Part shown: one piece after another, positions 17,188 to 26,123 of the stretch
Layout: each line of letters opens with the position of its first letter
Position numbering within the stretch: position 1 is the first letter of the stretch
From: CAYGLF01 sp964350945
GTDB taxonomy: Bacteria > Chlamydiota > Chlamydiia > Chlamydiales > JAAZZY01
Direction of reading: 5' to 3'
Length of the DNA: 64,000 bases
Assembly (NCBI GenBank): GCA_964350945.1
Contig: CAYGLF010000001.1
Span: forward strand, 62,001-126,000
Program-made: the position numbers and the translations under genes
The notes under the pieces: generated by a model
What the model was told of the DNA's origin: nothing
Database searches by the model: none
What the model saw: only the letters and a program-made list of their open reading frames with translations

Positions 17188-17213
17188 AAAAAGTAAGTTT
17201 ATAGCTTACTTTT
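17188..17213 (+). promoter_or_regulatory. Hairpin in the rpsA leader
   Basis: AAAAGTAAG and CTTACTTTT can pair around a short loop, followed by TCTAATTTTAGG, about 55 nt before the rpsA start. It may be an upstream terminator or a leader structure for S1 control; the stem is short and AT-rich. Confidence 0.35.
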
Positions 17214-17267
17214 CTAATTTTAGGTCTTATCTATGGGAGAGTAATCTTAAGGAGAATTTTTTAAACT

Positions 17268-18977
17268 ATGTCAACCCAAACAGAAAACCAATTACACGAA
17301 AACATTCTAGATGATGTTAAATTCAAGAAGGAAGATGCAGATCTTTTTCGAGAGCTTCTAGGCGGATCGAAAAAAAATAGCTGCAATACAGATGATCTTG
17401 TCGTCGGCGCCTTACTCAAAGGAGCCATTGTTGAAATAACAAAAGACTTTGTTGTCATTGATGTAGGTTTAAAATCTGAGGGTCTTATTCCAATTCAGGA
17501 ATTCTCAACACGGGATGAAATTAGTTTAGGAAGCGAAGTCGAAGTCCTACTTGAACAGCCTGAAAATGACAACGGACAAATTGTTCTTTCAAAAGAGAAA
17601 GCTGACAAACAAAGAAAGTGGGAATACATTGTCGACAACTGCAAAGAAGGCACTGTTATTGAAGGAAGCGTCATACGTAAAGTCAAAGGCGGCTTGATGA
17701 TTGATATCGGAATGGAAGCATTCTTACCTGGTTCACAAGTTGATAACAAGAGAATCAAAAATTTAGATGAGTACATCGGGAAAACCTTCGATTTCAAGAT
17801 TCTAAAAATCAACCTCGAAAGAAAAAATATTGTGGTTTCAAGACGTGAACTTCTTGAAGAAGAGCGTATCTCTAAAAAATTAGAAATGCTTGAAAATATC
17901 CAAGTTGGTGAAATACATGCAGCTGTAGTTAAAAACATCACGGACTTTGGTGTCTTTTTGGATTTAGATGGCGTCGATGGACTACTTCATATTACTGACA
18001 TGACATGGAAGAGAATCAAACATCCTTCTGAGATGGTCAATATTGGGGATGAGATCCACGTAATGATTCTAAGTATTGATAAAGAAAAAGGACGTGTTGC
18101 ACTAGGTTTAAAACAGAAAGAAACAAATCCTTGGGAAGAAATTGAGCAAAAATACCCAACGGGAACTAAGGTCAAGGGTACAATTGTAAACATGCTGCCC
18201 TATGGAGCCTTTATTGAAATAGAGCCAGGTATTGAAGGGCTTATCCATGTATCAGAAATGTCATGGGTCAAAAATATCACTGATCCAACTGAAGTTGTTT
18301 CTAAGGGTGAAGAAGTGGAAGCTATTGTTCTCTCAATTCAAAAGGAAGAAGGGAAAATTTCACTTGGTATTAAACAAACTGAGCGTAACCCTTGGGAAGA
18401 AGTTGAGGGAAGGTATCCCATTGGAGAAGTTGTAGAAACAGAAGTTAGAAATCTTACGAACTATGGTGCATTTGTAGAGTTAGAGCCAGGTTTAGATGGT
18501 TTGATTCATATTTCAGATTTAAGCTGGACTAAGAAGGTGTCACATCCAACTGAAATCCTAAAAAAAGGTGAAAAAGTAAAAGCCAAAATCCTCACAGTCG
18601 ATAAAGAAAGCAAGAAGATTACTTTGGGCATCAAACAACTTGAAAATAACCCATGGGAATCTCTTGAAGGTTCTGTCCCTATCAATTCCTTTGTTAAGGG
18701 TGTGGTTGTTAAAATAACAGCGTTTGGAGCCTTTGTAGAGCTTGAAAATGGCATGGAGGCTTTGATCCATGTTACGGAGCTTTCAGACAAACCTTTTGGG
18801 AAAGTAGAGGATGTCATCTCTAAAGGAGATTCTATTAATGCAAAGGTTATTAAAATTGATCCTGAGCAGAAAAAAATTGCGCTATCCCTTAAAAAAGATG
18901 CCCAGGGAAGCTCTATTTTAGATGATATTATAACAACCTCAAGTCACCAAGATGATGTGGACTCAAAGGACTCGTAA
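17268..18977 (+). CDS. rpsA: 30S ribosomal protein S1
   Basis: 569 residues with six S1 RNA-binding repeats starting near residues 43, 127, 213, 299, 386 and 473. Repeats 3-6 show the canonical ...YGAFVELEPGLDGLIHISDLSW... pattern; repeats 1 and 2 are the divergent ribosome-binding pair. S1 brings mRNA to the 30S subunit. Interdomain linkers with NPWEE recur after repeats 3-5. TAAGGAG lies 14 nt before the ATG, somewhat far. First gene of rpsA-nusA-infB-rbfA-truB-ribF. Confidence 0.97.
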   Translation: MSTQTENQLHENILDDVKFKKEDADLFRELLGGSKKNSCNTDDLVVGALLKGAIVEITKDFVVIDVGLKSEGLIPIQEFSTRDEISLGSEVEVLLEQPENDNGQIVLSKEKADKQRKWEYIVDNCKEGTVIEGSVIRKVKGGLMIDIGMEAFLPGSQVDNKRIKNLDEYIGKTFDFKILKINLERKNIVVSRRELLEEERISKKLEMLENIQVGEIHAAVVKNITDFGVFLDLDGVDGLLHITDMTWKRIKHPSEMVNIGDEIHVMILSIDKEKGRVALGLKQKETNPWEEIEQKYPTGTKVKGTIVNMLPYGAFIEIEPGIEGLIHVSEMSWVKNITDPTEVVSKGEEVEAIVLSIQKEEGKISLGIKQTERNPWEEVEGRYPIGEVVETEVRNLTNYGAFVELEPGLDGLIHISDLSWTKKVSHPTEILKKGEKVKAKILTVDKESKKITLGIKQLENNPWESLEGSVPINSFVKGVVVKITAFGAFVELENGMEALIHVTELSDKPFGKVEDVISKGDSINAKVIKIDPEQKKIALSLKKDAQGSSILDDIITTSSHQDDVDSKDS

Positions 18978-19000
18978 CTCAAAACAATTAGGACTTGAAA

Positions 19001-20281
19001 ATGAATAAAGATCTCTTGGCAGTTTTAGAATACCTTGAGCGAGAAAAAGGCATCAAAAGAAGTATCGTCTTAGACGCTATCGAAGAAGCCCTCTATGCTG
19101 CAGCCAATAAAAGCATCAAAGGGATAGATGACGTACGCATTGATATTGATTACAACTCTGGCAAGATTGAAGTTTTTGGAAAAAAAACTGTTGTCGAAAA
19201 AGTAGTTAAGCCTCAACTCGAAGTTTCTCATGAAGAAGCTCTTGAATTGTTCCCTGAATGCGAGCTAGGCGATGTTTTAGAAGTCCCTATAACTCCTGAA
19301 GATTTTGGACGAATTGCCGCTCAAACAGCAAAGCAAGTAATCACTCAAAAACTAAGGGGTGCAGAGCGCGATGTAATTTATGAAGAGTACAGACATCGCA
19401 CTGATGAGATTGTTTCTGGATCTGTTAAACACTTTGTACGTGGATCCGACATTATCGTTGACCTAGGAAAGGTTGATGCACTAATGCCTATGCGCGAGTA
19501 TCCTAAGATTGAACGTTACCATATCGGTGATAAGGTCACAGCTGTGTTGTTAGAAGTTAAAGACACAGAAAATGGAGGCGCCGAGGTTATATTAAGCCGA
19601 AGCAGCACTCATTTTGTAAAACAACTTTTTTTACAAGAAGTCCCAGAACTCAGTGACGGGGTTATCGAAATTAAAAAAATTGTCCGTGAGGCTGGTTACC
19701 GCACCAAAGTTTCAGTTCAGTCAACAGACCCTAGAATTGATCCAGTGGGTGCTTGCGTTGGAATGCGTGGAAGCCGTGTTAAAAACATTGTTAGAGAGCT
19801 CAACAATGAAAAAATTGATATCATCCCCTATGCAGAAGATCCTATTGAATTACTTCAAAATGCACTTTCTCCAGTAGAGATCAAAAAGATTAGCATTAAT
19901 GAAAAGGATCGCATAGTTACAATCGTGGTGGATGATGAAGATTTCCCTACAGTTTTAGGTAAAAAAGGGATGAATGCACGACTCAATGGAAGATTGATTG
20001 TAGCTGAGCTAGAAGTTAAGCGTATGTCTGAATATAAAAAAGTTCAAGCGATTCACCAACGCGAGTTGGCTGACTCAGAAGATGCGAACTTAGACGAGCC
20101 TCTAGAGTTAGAATCCGTGAACAAATTAGTTTTAGAGAACCTCATTGCTGCAGGTTTTGATACAAAAAGAAAAATATTAAAAGCTTCTCCTGAAGAAATT
20201 GTTACATCTGCCAGCCTCAGCGAAGCTATGATTGACATTATTTTGCAAGAGATACGCCAAAAGGGAGCACATCTTGAGTAA
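19001..20281 (+). CDS. nusA: Transcription termination/antitermination factor NusA
   Basis: 426 residues from the ATG at 19001, seven nt after AGGA; a TTG two codons earlier is less likely. N-terminal RNA-polymerase-binding domain (MNKDLLAVLEYLEREKGI, residues 1-125), S1 domain (about 130-200), then two KH domains with PVGACVGMRGSRVKNIVREL (near 250) and VLGKKGMNARL (near 320). A short C-terminal piece follows, without the repeats of E. coli NusA. Its stop overlaps the infB start by 8 nt. Confidence 0.96.
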   Translation: MNKDLLAVLEYLEREKGIKRSIVLDAIEEALYAAANKSIKGIDDVRIDIDYNSGKIEVFGKKTVVEKVVKPQLEVSHEEALELFPECELGDVLEVPITPEDFGRIAAQTAKQVITQKLRGAERDVIYEEYRHRTDEIVSGSVKHFVRGSDIIVDLGKVDALMPMREYPKIERYHIGDKVTAVLLEVKDTENGGAEVILSRSSTHFVKQLFLQEVPELSDGVIEIKKIVREAGYRTKVSVQSTDPRIDPVGACVGMRGSRVKNIVRELNNEKIDIIPYAEDPIELLQNALSPVEIKKISINEKDRIVTIVVDDEDFPTVLGKKGMNARLNGRLIVAELEVKRMSEYKKVQAIHQRELADSEDANLDEPLELESVNKLVLENLIAAGFDTKRKILKASPEEIVTSASLSEAMIDIILQEIRQKGAHLE

Positions 20282-22733
20282 AGAGATTAAACCATCCATT
20301 AAGAACAAACAGCTGGCCAGCTCCTTAAATTTAGGAAAGCTTAAAGATAAGCTTATTAAAAATCAGAATAAGGACCAGACTGAGGAAGAACCTCCTGTTG
20401 AAAAAAAACCAAAAACTGCAGCAAAGGCAAAAAAGGCTCCAGCAGAAGTCAAACTTAAAAAGGTTAAAGAAGAAAAAGTTACCCCAAAAGTTAAAGCTGA
20501 GCCCGTTAAGGAAGTTCTTGAAAAGGTAGAATCTTCACCAGCACCACATGTGTCCCCTGAAAAAGCAGAAGTCAAACCCAAAGCACAAGAACCGAAGAAA
20601 GAAGAAAAAATAAAAGAAACTTTTCAGCATATTCTAAAAACTGATCGGCCCATTAAGATTAAGAGAGACGCTAAAGAAAAAGAGTCAGATAAGCCGGCTC
20701 CAGAGGTAGTTAAAGAAAACACTCTTACAGTTACGGAGACCAAAAAAGAAGATAAAAAAGCTCCTCTTAAAATTAAGAAAAACATCAAGGGATACCACGA
20801 CCTCCCTCCCCTAAAAAGATCTCCTCAGCAGCCTGGTAACTTCGATTCCAGAGGACGCCAAGGGCTTGTTTCCCCTGATGAGGGAACCTGGCAGAGAAGA
20901 AGAAGGCCCCGAAATAAGATAAAGTCTAAAGCTGAAGACACTACAATACGTCCTTCAAATCTCAAAGTTCGCCTTCCTATTTCTATTAAGGACCTATGCG
21001 CTGCAATGAAAATTAAAGCCTCGCAGCTACTTTCAGTGCTATTTAAGCAAGGTCTAACTTTGACTCTGAATGATGTGCTAGATGATGAGACAACCGTACA
21101 GCTCCTTGGTCAGGAATTTTCTTGTGAAATTGAAATCGATACAGATGAACATGATAGAATTCAAGTTACTGACAAATCGCTCAAGGAAGAGATACAGTCT
21201 ATTGATCCAGCTGAGTTGGAAATAAGGCCTCCAGTTGTAACCTTTATGGGGCACGTCGACCATGGTAAAACATCCCTAATTGATTCTATTCGTAAATCAA
21301 ATAGAGCCTCGTCTGAAGCTGGAGATATTACGCAGCATATTGGTGCTTTCCAGTCTAAAACATCTCATGGATATATCACTATTTTAGATACTCCTGGCCA
21401 CGAAGCCTTCTCTGCGATGAGGAATAGAGGTGCCACAGTAACAGATATTGTAGTACTAGTCATTGCGGGAGATGAGGGAGTTCGAGATCAAACCATCGAA
21501 GCTCTTAACCAAGCAAAAGAAGCTAAAGTAACTATCATTGTTGCCATAAACAAGTCAGACAAGGAGAACTTCGATCCAGAGCCCATATACCGTGCTCTTG
21601 CTGACCAAGAATTGATACCTGAAGCTTGGGGTGGGAGTACAATAACAGTCAACTGCTCGGCAAAATCAGGAGAAGGAATTTCTAATTTACTTGAATTAAT
21701 AGCCTTACAATCTGAGGTTTTAGAACTTAAAGCTTCTCCAAAGCACCGTGCCCGTGGAACAGTTTTAGAGTCAGAAGTTCACAAGGGATTAGGAAATGTT
21801 GCTACACTCCTTATTCAGAATGGAACACTCAATGTCGGAGATGCAATAGTTTTTGACTGTTACTATGCACGAATTAAAACGATGATCAATGACTATGGCA
21901 AGAACTTACAACATGCGCCCCCATCGACTCCTGTCGAAATTACAGGAATGTCAGGACTTCCAGAGGCTGGCAGCGGCTTTATAGTTGTAAAAAGTGAAAA
22001 AGAAGCTAAAGAAATTGCCGGAATTAGAATGCGTGATTTCAAAGCATTGAGATCCACTTATCGCAATAAGTCGAAACTGAAAGATCACTTTATGGATTCT
22101 GAAAAAAATCAGATCGATAAAAAGGTACTTCCCCTCATTATAAGAGCAGATGTACAGGGTTCTTTAGAAGCTTTAAAGCACTCTCTTAATAAAATTGAAA
22201 CTCAAAAAGTAGATTTAAATATCATCAGCGAAGGGGTTGGCGAGGTCACAGAGTCTGATATCCAACTATCTAAAACATCAGGAGCTTGCATCATCGGTTT
22301 CCATACAAGAATTGAAAGCCATGCAGAAGAGCTTATGAAAAACTTAAATGTGTCCATAAAAATGCCAAAAGTGATCTATGAAGCTGTGGATATCGTTAAA
22401 GAAATGATGATAGATCAACTTGACTTGCTTCCACAAGAGAACGAAAAAGGGAAATTAGCTGTTAAAGCTGTCTTTAAAGCTTCTCGAATTGGAAAAATTG
22501 CAGGTTGTAGTGTCGTTAGTGGCAACATTCAAAGAAACCAAAGTGCGAGACTAATACGAAATGGAGAAGTGGTTTGGAAAGGAAATATAGCCTCGCTGAA
22601 AAGAGAAAAGGAAGATGTTAAAGAAGTTAGAAAAGGAATGGAATGTGGTGTCGTTTTAGATAACTTCTCGTTAATTGAAGAAGGCGACAGTATCGAAACC
22701 TTTGAAATTACCTACCACAAGCAGGATCTTTAA
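20274..22733 (+). CDS. infB: Translation initiation factor IF-2
   Basis: 819 residues from the TTG at 20274, which follows GGGAG by 6 nt and overlaps nusA by 8 nt; an earlier start inside nusA has no ribosome binding site. IF-2 is the GTPase that places initiator tRNA. A Lys/Glu/Pro-rich linker fills residues 20-220, an IF2_N domain follows (near 225-275), then the G domain: G1 GHVDHGKT at residue 326, G3 DTPGHEAF, G4 NKSD, G5 SAKSG. C-terminal domains II-IV are complete, including the fMet-tRNA-binding module with VVSGNIQRNQSARLIRNG. Confidence 0.97.
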   Translation: MSKEIKPSIKNKQLASSLNLGKLKDKLIKNQNKDQTEEEPPVEKKPKTAAKAKKAPAEVKLKKVKEEKVTPKVKAEPVKEVLEKVESSPAPHVSPEKAEVKPKAQEPKKEEKIKETFQHILKTDRPIKIKRDAKEKESDKPAPEVVKENTLTVTETKKEDKKAPLKIKKNIKGYHDLPPLKRSPQQPGNFDSRGRQGLVSPDEGTWQRRRRPRNKIKSKAEDTTIRPSNLKVRLPISIKDLCAAMKIKASQLLSVLFKQGLTLTLNDVLDDETTVQLLGQEFSCEIEIDTDEHDRIQVTDKSLKEEIQSIDPAELEIRPPVVTFMGHVDHGKTSLIDSIRKSNRASSEAGDITQHIGAFQSKTSHGYITILDTPGHEAFSAMRNRGATVTDIVVLVIAGDEGVRDQTIEALNQAKEAKVTIIVAINKSDKENFDPEPIYRALADQELIPEAWGGSTITVNCSAKSGEGISNLLELIALQSEVLELKASPKHRARGTVLESEVHKGLGNVATLLIQNGTLNVGDAIVFDCYYARIKTMINDYGKNLQHAPPSTPVEITGMSGLPEAGSGFIVVKSEKEAKEIAGIRMRDFKALRSTYRNKSKLKDHFMDSEKNQIDKKVLPLIIRADVQGSLEALKHSLNKIETQKVDLNIISEGVGEVTESDIQLSKTSGACIIGFHTRIESHAEELMKNLNVSIKMPKVIYEAVDIVKEMMIDQLDLLPQENEKGKLAVKAVFKASRIGKIAGCSVVSGNIQRNQSARLIRNGEVVWKGNIASLKREKEDVKEVRKGMECGVVLDNFSLIEEGDSIETFEITYHKQDL

Positions 22734-22736
22734 AAT

Positions 22737-23117
22737 ATGTCACCTTTAAAAAGAACTGATCGACTCAACTCACTTCTAAAAGAGGTTCTTTCAGAAGTGA
22801 TTAGAAAAGATGTAAAAAACCCCCATATCCATGACCTGTTTACAATTACACAAGTAGATATAAGCAGCGATTTAAGCTCTGCAAAAGTCTTAGTAAGCGT
22901 GATCGCTAATCAACAAGAAAAAGAAACCACCTTAAGAGCGCTACAATCAGCTGCTGGTTTTATTGCTGTAAACGCTTCAAAAAAAGTGACGTTACGTCAC
23001 TTCCCACAGCTTATTTTTAAACTAGACAACTCAGCTGAAAAACACCTACAAATTGATCAAATATTAGCTAAAATTAACCTCGAAAAAAAAGGTGCCGATG
23101 ACCTTTCAACACCCTAA
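22737..23117 (+). CDS. rbfA: 30S ribosome-binding factor A
   Basis: 126 residues, single KH-like domain: SPLKRTDRLNSLLKEVLSEVIRKDVKNP at the N-terminus and VTLRHFPQLIFKLDNSAEKHLQIDQIL near the C-terminus are family hallmarks. RbfA helps late maturation of the 30S subunit and 16S rRNA 5' end. It starts 3 nt after infB and its end overlaps truB. Confidence 0.93.
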   Translation: MSPLKRTDRLNSLLKEVLSEVIRKDVKNPHIHDLFTITQVDISSDLSSAKVLVSVIANQQEKETTLRALQSAAGFIAVNASKKVTLRHFPQLIFKLDNSAEKHLQIDQILAKINLEKKGADDLSTP

Positions 23118-23817
23118 AGGTTATGGCATTGCCCTTCTTAATAAGCCTCTTGGAAAAACCTCTTTTCATCTAGTTTCTTTTTTAAGAAAACTAACTCAAA
23201 TTCGATGTATTGGACATGCTGGAACCTTAGACCCTTTTGCAACAGGGGTTATGGTTTTACTCGTTGGGAAGCCCTTTACGAAGCTCTCAAATCAGTTAAT
23301 TACAGTTGATAAGGAATACACCGCGCGTATCCTGCTCGGCTCCTCTACGGATTCATTTGATTTAGATGGCACTGTTACTGCAACCTCCTCCTATGTTCCA
23401 ACTCGTGAGGAAATTGAAATTGCTCTTGAAAAATTTCAAGGAAATGTTTCACAGCTCCCTCCGATGTTTTCAGCAAAAAAAATTAATGGCCAAAAACTTT
23501 ATGACCTAGCAAGAAAAGGTTTGACCGTCGAGCGTGCAACTAAGCAAGTTTTTATGCAAGTAACGCTACTTGATTATCAGTACCCATACATTGATATTCA
23601 CGTTCGCTGCTCGAGCGGAACTTATATACGTACTATTGCCTACGACTTGAGTCAAAAAATTAACTGTGAAGGACACCTTATAGAGCTCACACGAACACGA
23701 CTTGGTCCTTTTAAGTTGAATGAATGTCAAAATTGTGAGAGTGTTAAGAGTCAATCTGATTTAAATTTAAGGCAAGGATTTGAAAATTTCACACCAGCTC
23801 AACTCCCACTTTGTTAA
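23098..23817 (+). CDS. truB: tRNA pseudouridine(55) synthase
   Basis: 239 residues from the ATG at 23098, five nt after AAGGT; the in-frame GTG at 23092 sits inside that ribosome binding site. TruB makes pseudouridine 55 in the T loop of tRNAs. Catalytic motif GHAGTLDPFATGVMVLLVGK near residue 39 (Asp is the nucleophile), then Tyr in KEYTARILLG and RCSSGTYIRTIAYDL. The C-terminal PUA domain of longer homologs is mostly absent. Overlaps rbfA by 20 nt and ribF by 38 nt, indicating translational coupling. Confidence 0.95.
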   Translation: MTFQHPKGYGIALLNKPLGKTSFHLVSFLRKLTQIRCIGHAGTLDPFATGVMVLLVGKPFTKLSNQLITVDKEYTARILLGSSTDSFDLDGTVTATSSYVPTREEIEIALEKFQGNVSQLPPMFSAKKINGQKLYDLARKGLTVERATKQVFMQVTLLDYQYPYIDIHVRCSSGTYIRTIAYDLSQKINCEGHLIELTRTRLGPFKLNECQNCESVKSQSDLNLRQGFENFTPAQLPLC

Positions 23818-24691
23818 AAATAGTCCTATTGTGTTAACGATTGGTTTTTTCGATGGAATTCACCAAGGACATCAAAAGATTTTTTCTAAACTAAGAGAAA
23901 TCAAGCAAGATCAAGGCTATAGTTACACTTTAACTTTTTCTAATCACCCTAAAAATCTAGTTCGTTCTAACACCCCTGTTCCCTTAATTTCCACTCTCAA
24001 TCAACGACTAGAACTTATTGAAGAGCAAGGGGTAGACTTTCTCATACTCTTAGAGTTTACAGAGCAAATTAAAGAGAGATCTGCGGATGATTTCATTCTT
24101 GAACTTATAGAAAAAATAAACTTTACAGACCTTGTTTTAGGACCCGACTCAACGATAGGTAAGGACAAAAAGGGTGACATCGATCTCATTAAACTTTTAA
24201 GTAAAAAATACTCCTTTAACCTACACCAACTCACACACCAGCATTTTGAGAATAACCCCATTTCCTCTACTCTGATAAGAGAAAAAATTAAAGAAGGGGA
24301 TTTTCCTGCTATTGAAAATATGCTGGGGCGACCTTATTCTATTTTAGCAACGACTATCCAAGGAGCTCAAAAAGGTGAGCTACTGGGATTTCCGACACTA
24401 AACTTTGAAGTTAATGGTTTATGCCTCCCCCCCTGTGGAGTATATAAAGTATGGTTAAAAAAAGGCTCTTATAGTGAGCTTGCTATTGCCAACTTAGGCT
24501 ATGCCCCAACACTACAAGAACGTAAGTCCCCTATTTTAGAAGTTCACTGTCTAGAATCTACTTCATATAAATATGGAGATGAACTTGAAATTATTTTTGA
24601 AAAGTTTCTACGCTCTGAAAAAAAATTTCATTCTCTAGATGAACTTAAAGAACAAATTTCTTTAGACGTCAAATTAGTACAGTCTGAGTAA
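23780..24691 (+). CDS. ribF: Bifunctional riboflavin kinase/FAD synthetase
   Basis: 303 residues. Makes FMN and then FAD. N-terminal FMN adenylyltransferase domain with LTIGFFDGIHQGHQKIF (residues 18-34) and the PDSTIGKDKKGD loop near 125; C-terminal flavokinase domain from about residue 180 with KGELLGFPTLNF and CGVYKVWL, ending in SLDELKEQISLDV. The TTG at 23780 gives the usual ~18 residues before the nucleotidyltransferase motif and no later start fits, so the 38-nt overlap with truB is accepted. Last gene of the rpsA operon. Confidence 0.93.
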   Translation: MKISHQLNSHFVKNSPIVLTIGFFDGIHQGHQKIFSKLREIKQDQGYSYTLTFSNHPKNLVRSNTPVPLISTLNQRLELIEEQGVDFLILLEFTEQIKERSADDFILELIEKINFTDLVLGPDSTIGKDKKGDIDLIKLLSKKYSFNLHQLTHQHFENNPISSTLIREKIKEGDFPAIENMLGRPYSILATTIQGAQKGELLGFPTLNFEVNGLCLPPCGVYKVWLKKGSYSELAIANLGYAPTLQERKSPILEVHCLESTSYKYGDELEIIFEKFLRSEKKFHSLDELKEQISLDVKLVQSE

Positions 24692-24694
24692 CCC

Positions 24695-25348
24695 TTAGCC
24701 TTCTTTTTCAGCTTGACTATCCTGACTTTTCACACAACTTTTTGAGGGCAGTGATTGAAATATCATATCCCAAAAAGGTGATGATACTCCAAAAGCTTTA
24801 TTCTCATCCTGATAGTGATGCTTAAGATGATGGGTCCAAAGCCATTTAAGCTTTTTTGGAGCCTTTGCTTGGTGAATTTTAAAGTGTGTATAAGCGTAAC
24901 AAAGATACCCTAGTAAAAAACCCGGGAGAAAAACAAAAACAGCAGTCCCCATTATGAGATAGAAAATGGCAAAAAAAGCCCCCATAAAAAGAGTCGCTGG
25001 CACTGGAGGCATAAATAAACGGCTATAATCATTAGGATAATCATGGTGAATTCCATGAATGGTATGGGCTATTTTTGCAAAAAATGGACTTTGTTTTTCT
25101 GTTATATGAAAAAAGAATCGGTGCAGTAGATACTCTGCAAGGGTCCATGAAACAAATCCTAAGAAGAAAACAGCCGCAGACAACCAAAAATTGGACATCA
25201 AACCCAATTTATAGTTTACGAACAACAGAGAGGACATGCAAGTGAGGTTATATAAAATCGCAACCAATGGATTGACCCTTGATAGCCGCTCTAGAAATTG
25301 ACTTTTAAATAACTTCGTTGTTTTTTTTTGTCTGTGATCTTCTTTCAT
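24695..25348 (-). CDS. Fatty-acid hydroxylase superfamily protein (fatty acid 2-hydroxylase-like)
   Basis: 217 residues. Membrane di-iron hydroxylase: four hydrophobic spans and histidine clusters AEYLLHRFFFH (near residue 70), HGIHHDYPND (near 93), HFKIH (near 157) and HHLKHHYQDENKAFGVSSPFWD (near 173). The last motif and the HxxHH order match the hydroxylase domain of fatty acid 2-hydroxylases (eukaryotic FA2H/Scs7 type and bacterial relatives), without a cytochrome b5 domain. It would hydroxylate a fatty acyl chain. Convergent with ribF, 3 nt apart. Alternative: a carotenoid or sterol hydroxylase. Confidence 0.83.
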   Translation of the reverse strand: MKEDHRQKKTTKLFKSQFLERLSRVNPLVAILYNLTCMSSLLFVNYKLGLMSNFWLSAAVFFLGFVSWTLAEYLLHRFFFHITEKQSPFFAKIAHTIHGIHHDYPNDYSRLFMPPVPATLFMGAFFAIFYLIMGTAVFVFLPGFLLGYLCYAYTHFKIHQAKAPKKLKWLWTHHLKHHYQDENKAFGVSSPFWDMIFQSLPSKSCVKSQDSQAEKEG

Positions 25349-25444
25349 TGCCTAGCCTAAGATAAACTTGTCCCATCATGCTTAGGGATAGAATAAACTC
25401 TTAAATTTAGCAAATATTTATTTATCTATTTACATATCAGATTT

Positions 25445-26017
25445 TTAGAAAATTTTTGAGCATTCTTTATAACGAAAGCAATCTGTTGTATGATCTTGAA
25501 CCATGCCAATTGCCTGCATCAACGCATAACAGATCGTTGAGCCGACAAATTTCAAACCTCTTTTCTTTAGATCATCACTTAATTGATTGGATTGCTCGGT
25601 TTGAGCAGGAACCTGAGAAGGGTATTCCCAGTTGTTAATCAGAGGCTTAAAATCAACAAACTGCCACAAATAATCATTTAATGATCCGAATTCATTTTGG
25701 ATTTCAAGCACTTTTTGAGCATTATTTATTGAAGCATTTACTTTTAATCGATTTCGTATAATTCCAGGATTTTGAAGAAGTTGGGCCTTTTTTCCCTCGT
25801 CATAAAGAGCTACTTTTGCGGGATCAAAATAATCATAAGCCTCTCTGTACCCCTCTCTCCTTTTTAAAATGGTAATCCAGCTAAGCCCTGCCTGGGCTCC
25901 TTCTAAAATTAACATTTCAAATAATTTATTGTCATCGTGTAGGGGGACTCCCCATTCAAGATCATGGTATTCTCTATAAGTAGGGCAACTTTCAGCCCAG
26001 AAGCAACGTTTTGTCAT
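25445..26017 (-). CDS. tag: DNA-3-methyladenine glycosylase I
   Basis: 190 residues from the ATG at 26017, eight nt after AAAGGA. Removes 3-methyladenine from alkylated DNA. MTKRCFWAESCPTYREYHDLEWGVPLHDD is diagnostic; LILEGAQAGLSWITILKRREGYREAY follows. The zinc ligands of the family (N-terminal Cys in RCFW, His in YHDLEWG, and C-terminal His and Cys in QDHTTDCFRY) are all present. A longer start at 26050 is rejected for lack of a ribosome binding site. Confidence 0.95.
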   Translation of the reverse strand: MTKRCFWAESCPTYREYHDLEWGVPLHDDNKLFEMLILEGAQAGLSWITILKRREGYREAYDYFDPAKVALYDEGKKAQLLQNPGIIRNRLKVNASINNAQKVLEIQNEFGSLNDYLWQFVDFKPLINNWEYPSQVPAQTEQSNQLSDDLKKRGLKFVGSTICYALMQAIGMVQDHTTDCFRYKECSKIF

Positions 26018-26123
26018 TATTAAGTCCTTTTTAGGTACTAAATACAACAATCTTAACGGTATCTTAATAAGATCGAAATATAATTAGTCTAATTTTTAGA
26101 ATCAACTTTTTAGGATTACAAAT

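Noticed and set aside
17495..17941. 148-codon antisense frame opposite rpsA
   Set aside because: Ser-rich antisense shadow of a conserved ribosomal protein gene with no start signals.
20232..20273. infB start at 20232
   Set aside because: Lies deep inside nusA without a ribosome binding site; GGGAG precedes the TTG at 20274.
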